This document shows positions 7,981 to 11,088 of a stretch of DNA of 11,088 bases, piece by piece. The position numbers and the translations under genes were made by a program. The stretch covers positions 1 through 11,088 of the forward strand of contig JAQICW010000513.1 of the NCBI GenBank assembly GCA_027858355.1, written 5' to 3'. Source of the DNA: Desulfobacula sp. Its GTDB lineage: Bacteria > Desulfobacterota > Desulfobacteria > Desulfobacterales > Desulfobacteraceae. The notes beneath the pieces were generated by a model that saw only the letters and a program-made list of their open reading frames with translations, was not told where the DNA came from and made no database searches. The first letter of the stretch is position 1; each line of letters starts with the position of its first letter.

Positions 7981-8618
7981 TATTCAACCTCCCGATCAAC
8001 CACCCGTTCCACGGCCCGGGCCACGGCAGGGTAACAACCACAACGGCAAAGATTACCGGACAGGCCTTTCTTTATCTCGCTTAAATCGAGACAAGGATTT
8101 TCATTTAACAAGGATTTTGTTGCCATAACAAATCCAGGAGTACAGAATCCGCATTGCATTGCCGTACCGTATCCGGGTTCGGATTGTTCCGCAAAGGCTT
8201 TGATGACCGGGTCATTCTCCCCCAGACCTTCCACCGTGATCACTTCATGGCCGTCTGCTTCTATTGCCAGAAGCATACACGATAGCACGGCTTTGCCATC
8301 CAGTAGGACAGTACATGCACCGCAGGCACCCTGGTCGCAGGCGATTTTAACGCCTGTAAGCCCCAATCTATCCCTGAGCAGATAAGAAAGGGTCTCTGAC
8401 GGTTCAATGTCCCGGCCGATATTAAATTCATGTTTGGTTCCGTTTATAATTATTTTTATCGCACCCTTAAATTCCTGGAGGATTTTGGTATCAATTTCTT
8501 CTGCTACACCTTCCTGTAAAAAAAATTTTGCTTTTCCTACTCCGCATTGAGGGCATCTATTAGGAGCCTGATCACCATTATGAGAATAACCGCAGACTGA
8601 ACAAACATAAGTCTTCAT
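7980..8618 (-). CDS. [2Fe-2S] subunit of molybdenum hydroxylase with N-terminal rubredoxin-like domain
   Basis: This is the small electron-transfer subunit carrying electrons between the Mo centre and the FAD subunit. The standard part (about residues 53-212) has the plant-ferredoxin-type cluster ligands Cys94, 99, 102 and 114, and the helical-domain cluster ligands Cys156, 159, 191 and 193. Ahead of it is an added domain of about 35 residues, with Cys6-x-x-Cys9-Gly-Tyr and Cys22-Pro-x-Cys25-Gly. This is the mononuclear-iron rubredoxin pattern also found at the end of rubrerythrins. A linker of about 20 residues joins the two. The usual length is about 155-170 residues against 212 here, which the extra domain accounts for. 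The ATG start is backed by AGGAGG at 8625-8630. It is the first gene of the enzyme operon and overlaps the catalytic subunit gene by one base. Confidence 0.94.
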   Translation of the reverse strand: MKTYVCSVCGYSHNGDQAPNRCPQCGVGKAKFFLQEGVAEEIDTKILQEFKGAIKIIINGTKHEFNIGRDIEPSETLSYLLRDRLGLTGVKIACDQGACGACTVLLDGKAVLSCMLLAIEADGHEVITVEGLGENDPVIKAFAEQSEPGYGTAMQCGFCTPGFVMATKSLLNENPCLDLSEIKKGLSGNLCRCGCYPAVARAVERVVDREVE

Positions 8619-8855
8619 TAAATTCCTCCTTTTGGAAACTGCTTGTAGTTATAGTCAATAATTTATTTAACAAACGAATTTTGAGAATGAAATACAAAGA
8701 GATTAATAGGATATTGATAGGATTTACCTATTAATTCGATATTAATTTTTGCTTTAAGGCGACCATTTTTCTAATACGTTCAGGTTTTGATACACCAAAA
8801 TATAGAATCTTCTCGAAATTACAACCTGCCCGAACCAGAATCATTAAAGGATGAA
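8619..8855 (-). promoter_or_regulatory. Control region upstream of the molybdenum enzyme operon
   Basis: This 237-nt gap between the regulator stop and the first enzyme gene is AT-rich and holds the operator-like repeats at 8702-8735. It must contain the operon promoter if the operon is transcribed separately from the regulator. I find no clear -35/-10 pair: a TTGACT on the minus strand near 8655 has no good -10 at the right distance. I also see no strong terminator after the regulator, so readthrough from the regulator gene is possible. Confidence 0.5.
8702..8735. promoter_or_regulatory. Operator-like repeat cluster
   Basis: ATTAATAGG at 8702-8710 is repeated as ATTGATAGG at 8713-8721, a spacing of 11 bp or one helical turn. 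It recurs exactly in inverted orientation as CCTATTAAT at 8727-8735. The cluster ends 84 nt before the start codon of the [2Fe-2S] subunit. A ten-base part of it, ATAGGATTTA at 8717-8726, recurs in reverse complement at 10608-10617 upstream of the regulator gene. This arrangement fits a binding site for a transcription factor, plausibly the adjacent LuxR-type regulator. The repeats are seen directly; the binding is inferred. Confidence 0.5.
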
Positions 8856-10487
8856 TTAATCACTTTCCAGGCTTTGGAGATAGGATGTCAAATTGACTTT
8901 TTCATTGGTTATTTCCAGTTTTATCCTGATATTGGCACGGTGGAATGAGATCGCTGCCGGAGATACTTTAAACAACTCTGCAATCTCTTTGGTGTTTTTT
9001 CCGTTCTTTACCAGGTCTGCCACCCTGATCTCAGTAGGCGACAACTTTTTTTTCCAGGAGGTCAGGGATTTGACAAAAGAAGAAGTCACCTTGGTCAAAT
9101 TCGAAGAAATGATATCAACATAGGTCTGCTGATTTTGGTCCAGGTTTGTGACAGATAGGTCCAAAAGATAAGGACTTACCAGTTTATCCAATGTTTCTGA
9201 TATATTGTTTTGTAGGTCTACCTGTTTTTTTTCTTGATGTTCCAGAAGCACTGACAGTGCATCGTTCAATTTCTGTAATTTTACAGTCTGTGTAGCCAGC
9301 TGTAGATCCTTTTTTTTTAATGCACTATTCGCATTAACCCGGTCAGTCACATCAAACATAATACCATTTGAATACTTTAAATTGCCATTTTCATCTGTCA
9401 GGCGATTTTCTATAATTAGGACCCAGTGCCATTCCTGATGTTCAGGATGGAAGACCCGAACAATCTCTTCCATTTTCAATAGAACCGGTTTTGTCTTTAA
9501 GGTCTGCCTTATTTTTTCTGCGCTCTCTGTACGCATTGTATTCAGCCAAGCTTCCAAACTATTTTCAGTTACACCCAATATATCCATGATAGATGGGCTG
9601 GCAAAAATAATTTCAGATTGTAATGGATCTTTTTTATTAAACATAAGACGATAAATGGCAAAATCAGTTGCAGTTTCCATCAATGACCTTAAGTGCTCAT
9701 CGCTCTTTTTTAATGAATGCTCTGCAAGCTTGCGTTTTGTGATATCCTGCCCGAAACCGAAAACTCTTATTCTATTTCCCTTATTATCAAAAACAGGTAT
9801 AAAAGAATCATCGATCCATCGCAATTGTCCATCCGGCCGAATGATCCTGTATTGAATGTTTAAAGCCTCTTTTTTTAAATTATGTATGGCATCAATGACC
9901 CGGACCTTATCATCGGGATGTATATATTCAGTCCATTTAGATGGCGGGTTCATGACTTCATCATAGCTCACCCCCCAGATATGGCTGCCCAGTTTATTTG
10001 CATAAACAGCATTTATGCCGTCTTCATAATCGGCAAAAATAATGGGCATGCTTTCAACCACCTGAAAAAACCAGCTTTCAGAAACCTTTCTTTTTCTCTT
10101 CTCTTTTTGCAGGCTCAGGCACGTGTTCATACGTGTCACAAGCTCTATTTTTTTTAACGGTTTAATGACAAATTCTGAACAGCCCTCCTGAATCACTTTT
10201 TTTGACTGAGGTTTCATTTTTTTATCAACCACAAGAATAATAACGGTTTTAAAAATTTCACCCATGGCCCTGATCTGCTGGCAAGCCAGGACAGAATCAT
10301 CCGGTAACAAATGATCATCAATTAGAATCAGACTAATATTTTCTTGATACCTATCAGATTTACAAAACAAATCGTCACTGAATTCTTTTAAAGATAAAAT
10401 TTTAAAAATCCCAGAGGAGAGCCCTTTAATGCTTGATTTTATTTTTTTTTCATCCTCGGTCTCTATGCCTATTAACATGATTTGCAT
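8856..10487 (-). CDS. PAS domain LuxR-type transcriptional regulator with receiver-like N-terminus
   Basis: This is a 543-residue cytoplasmic regulator, likely controlling the adjacent operon. Residues 1-125 resemble a response-regulator receiver: Asp58 in LILIDDHLLPD is the probable phosphoacceptor position and Lys109 (VIKP) the conserved lysine. However, the acidic pair after strand 1 and the Thr/Ser of strand 4 are not clear. Two PAS domains with PAC tails follow, at about 138-256 (ending GFGQDITKRK) and 262-388 (ending IMFDVTDR). A coiled-coil-like helix spans 388-430. The C-terminus (about 482-535) is a LuxR-type helix-turn-helix: LSPTEIRVADLVKNGKNTKEI and then VSPAAISFHRANIRIKL. There are no transmembrane segments and no kinase domain. 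The ATG is preceded by GGAGAG at 10493-10498. The gene is codirectional with the enzyme operon, 237 nt upstream of it. The PAS ligand is unknown. Confidence 0.9.
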   Translation of the reverse strand: MQIMLIGIETEDEKKIKSSIKGLSSGIFKILSLKEFSDDLFCKSDRYQENISLILIDDHLLPDDSVLACQQIRAMGEIFKTVIILVVDKKMKPQSKKVIQEGCSEFVIKPLKKIELVTRMNTCLSLQKEKRKRKVSESWFFQVVESMPIIFADYEDGINAVYANKLGSHIWGVSYDEVMNPPSKWTEYIHPDDKVRVIDAIHNLKKEALNIQYRIIRPDGQLRWIDDSFIPVFDNKGNRIRVFGFGQDITKRKLAEHSLKKSDEHLRSLMETATDFAIYRLMFNKKDPLQSEIIFASPSIMDILGVTENSLEAWLNTMRTESAEKIRQTLKTKPVLLKMEEIVRVFHPEHQEWHWVLIIENRLTDENGNLKYSNGIMFDVTDRVNANSALKKKDLQLATQTVKLQKLNDALSVLLEHQEKKQVDLQNNISETLDKLVSPYLLDLSVTNLDQNQQTYVDIISSNLTKVTSSFVKSLTSWKKKLSPTEIRVADLVKNGKNTKEIAELFKVSPAAISFHRANIRIKLEITNEKVNLTSYLQSLESD

Positions 10488-10741
10488 GGCTTCTCTCCAT
10501 GAAATAACAAATATTATTTATTGCGTTTGCTCTCTTTATTGCTTCCGACCTTTGCTTTTCTTTCAAAAGTAGCCAGGATTTACGAGTTTTTAAAATATCA
10601 GTACCACTAAATCCTATAATTTTCTATATAGCTAAATATCATACAAGTGTCCGACCTTAAATTCGTTTTCAAATATGATTGAATTGATTTTATCACCCAT
10701 TTCTTCGCCTTTGGCTAAGATTCATGCTTCAAAAAATAATA
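10488..10741 (-). promoter_or_regulatory. Upstream region of the regulator gene
   Basis: This AT-rich non-coding stretch lies between the regulator start and the hairpin after the clpB fragment. It contains AGGATTTA at 10575-10582 and its reverse complement TAAATCCT at 10608-10615, separated by 25 nt. The second arm extends to TAAATCCTAT, which matches part of the operator-like cluster at 8717-8726. These could be autoregulatory sites. I could not fix a promoter hexamer pair with confidence. No RNA gene is recognised. Confidence 0.4.
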
Positions 10742-10793
10742 ACCGGCAAAGGGTTTATAATCAATGCATTTTGATATGCATTCCTTTGCCGGT
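10742..10793 (-). terminator. Composite hairpin terminator of the clpB fragment
   Basis: An 11-bp perfect outer stem pairs ACCGGCAAAGG at 10742-10752 with its complement at 10783-10793. Inside it a second 7-bp stem pairs 10763-10769 with 10776-10782. On the minus strand the stem is followed by TTATTATTTTTT at 10730-10741, a good intrinsic-terminator tail, and it lies shortly after the clpB-like stop codon. On the plus strand it is followed by GTCTTTT, so weak termination in the other direction is possible. Confidence 0.8.
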
Positions 10794-10811
10794 GTCTTTT
10801 AATGTGCCTTA

Positions 10812-10940
10812 TCAAGGTATTTTCAGGTTTTTTGTATCTTCATCAAAACTGAACTCTATGGCCTCATCCGGGTTAAATTCCCCTTTGAGAATCGCCATGG
10901 ACAAGGGATTTTCAATCTCCTGCTGGATAACCCTCTCCTG
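10812..10940 (-). pseudogene. clpB: C-terminal fragment of a ClpB-like disaggregase gene
   Basis: The minus-strand frame ending in TGA at 10812-10814 encodes RVIQQEIENPLSMAILKGEF and then NPDEAIEFSFDEDTKNLKIP. This is the characteristic C-terminal end of ClpB/Hsp104-type AAA+ chaperones, which usually reads R-x-I-Q-x-x-I-E-N-P-L-A and so on. Only about 40 codons are present. Upstream, resemblance stops at the Arg codon at 10932-10934, and the frame reaches a stop at 10947-10949. The sequence beyond belongs to a different gene on the other strand. So the gene is truncated at a breakpoint rather than by the window edge. Its own terminator-like hairpin follows. Assignment to ClpB rather than another Clp ATPase is likely but rests on a short stretch. 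Confidence 0.7.
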
Positions 10941-11088
10941 CCGGCATCAAGAGTGAAAACTCTAAACGGACTGCCTGGGTATTTGTGGATATACAGAATA
11001 TGGATATCGGCACCTATGTGAAACAGGCCCGAAAACTGGTGGATGAGAACATCCAGTTACCCCAGGGATACTCTCTGGTCTGGTCGGG
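10937..11088 (+). pseudogene. cusA: Internal fragment of a CusA/CzcA-type RND heavy-metal efflux pump, 5' truncated and running off the window
   Basis: The plus-strand frame reads PAGIKSENSKRTAWVFVDIQ and then a stretch ending in IQLPQGYSLVWSG. This matches the region of CusA-type inner-membrane efflux proteins with IKSENAR-x-x-x-W-x-x-VDI, G-S/T-Y-V and LP-x-GYSLxWSG, normally several hundred residues into a protein of about 1,040. In this frame a TAA lies at 10928-10930 and no start codon precedes the conserved part, so everything upstream is missing. The frame stays open to the last base of the window, so the remainder may continue beyond. It abuts the truncated clpB-like fragment on the opposite strand. 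The call rests on about 50 residues but the motif order is distinctive. Confidence 0.72.

Noticed and set aside
3233..8618. Assignment as 4-hydroxybenzoyl-CoA reductase (HcrABC) or PaoABC aldehyde oxidase
   Set aside because: The [4Fe-4S] loop in the FAD subunit is shared with both, but the inserted module, the rubredoxin-like extension and the altered large-subunit motifs prevent a specific assignment without phylogeny.
8751..8766. Possible sigma-54 (-24/-12) promoter, GG-N10-GC on the minus strand
   Set aside because: Only the GG and GC dinucleotides match. The rest of the TGGCACG/TTGC consensus is absent, and the neighbouring regulator has no AAA+ activator domain.
10544..10658. Direct repeat TCCGACCTT at 10544-10552 and 10650-10658
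   Set aside because: Two 9-bp matches 106 nt apart, not shared with the enzyme operon control region, may be coincidence.
10675..10956. Plus-strand open frame of 93 codons near the right edge
   Set aside because: It runs through the terminator hairpin and antisense to the clpB fragment. The recognisable coding is on the minus strand, then in a different plus frame.

Overview
The window looks like a chromosomal segment from an anaerobic, probably sulfate-reducing member of the Desulfobacterota (Desulfobacteraceae-like). I infer this from the gene content and sequence style: a molybdenum hydroxylase with many iron-sulfur clusters, a TRAP transporter, a PAS/LuxR regulator of a type I associate with this group, and a moderate-to-low GC content. 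No taxonomic marker gene is present, so the assignment is tentative.

Layout. All recognisable complete genes lie on the minus strand, so transcription runs from high to low coordinates. A PAS-PAS-LuxR regulator with a receiver-like N-terminus (8856-10487) is followed by a 237-nt control region containing an operator-like cluster of repeats. Then come six tightly spaced genes. Three encode a xanthine-dehydrogenase-type molybdenum enzyme: a [2Fe-2S] subunit with an N-terminal rubredoxin-like domain (7980-8618), the molybdopterin catalytic subunit (5581-7980) and a 783-residue FAD subunit (3233-5584). The other three encode a TRAP transporter: dctP (2202-3203), dctQ (1546-2070) and dctM (236-1546). 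The enzyme genes overlap by 1-4 nt, as do dctQ and dctM. A 15-bp stem-loop separates dctP from dctQ. Positions 1-235 hold no gene that I recognise.

Main point. The FAD subunit is not an ordinary CoxM/XdhB protein. It carries the extra [4Fe-4S] loop seen in the PaoB (YagS) and HcrB types of FAD subunit. A complete GltD/NfnL-like flavoprotein module of about 460 residues, with its own Fe-S cysteines, FAD site and NAD(P) site, is inserted inside that loop. Together with the rubredoxin-like domain on the small subunit, this predicts a molybdenum hydroxylase or reductase with an unusually long electron-transfer chain linked to a pyridine nucleotide. The adjacent TRAP transporter probably imports its substrate. 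The binding protein has Trp where this family usually has the carboxylate-binding Arg, so the ligand may not be a simple carboxylate. The substrate cannot be named from sequence.

Right edge. From about 10812 the window holds the C-terminal end of a ClpB-like chaperone gene on the minus strand. It breaks off near 10935-10942 against an internal piece of a CusA/CzcA-type RND heavy-metal efflux pump on the plus strand. Neither piece is complete at the junction, so this is a rearrangement breakpoint or an assembly chimera.
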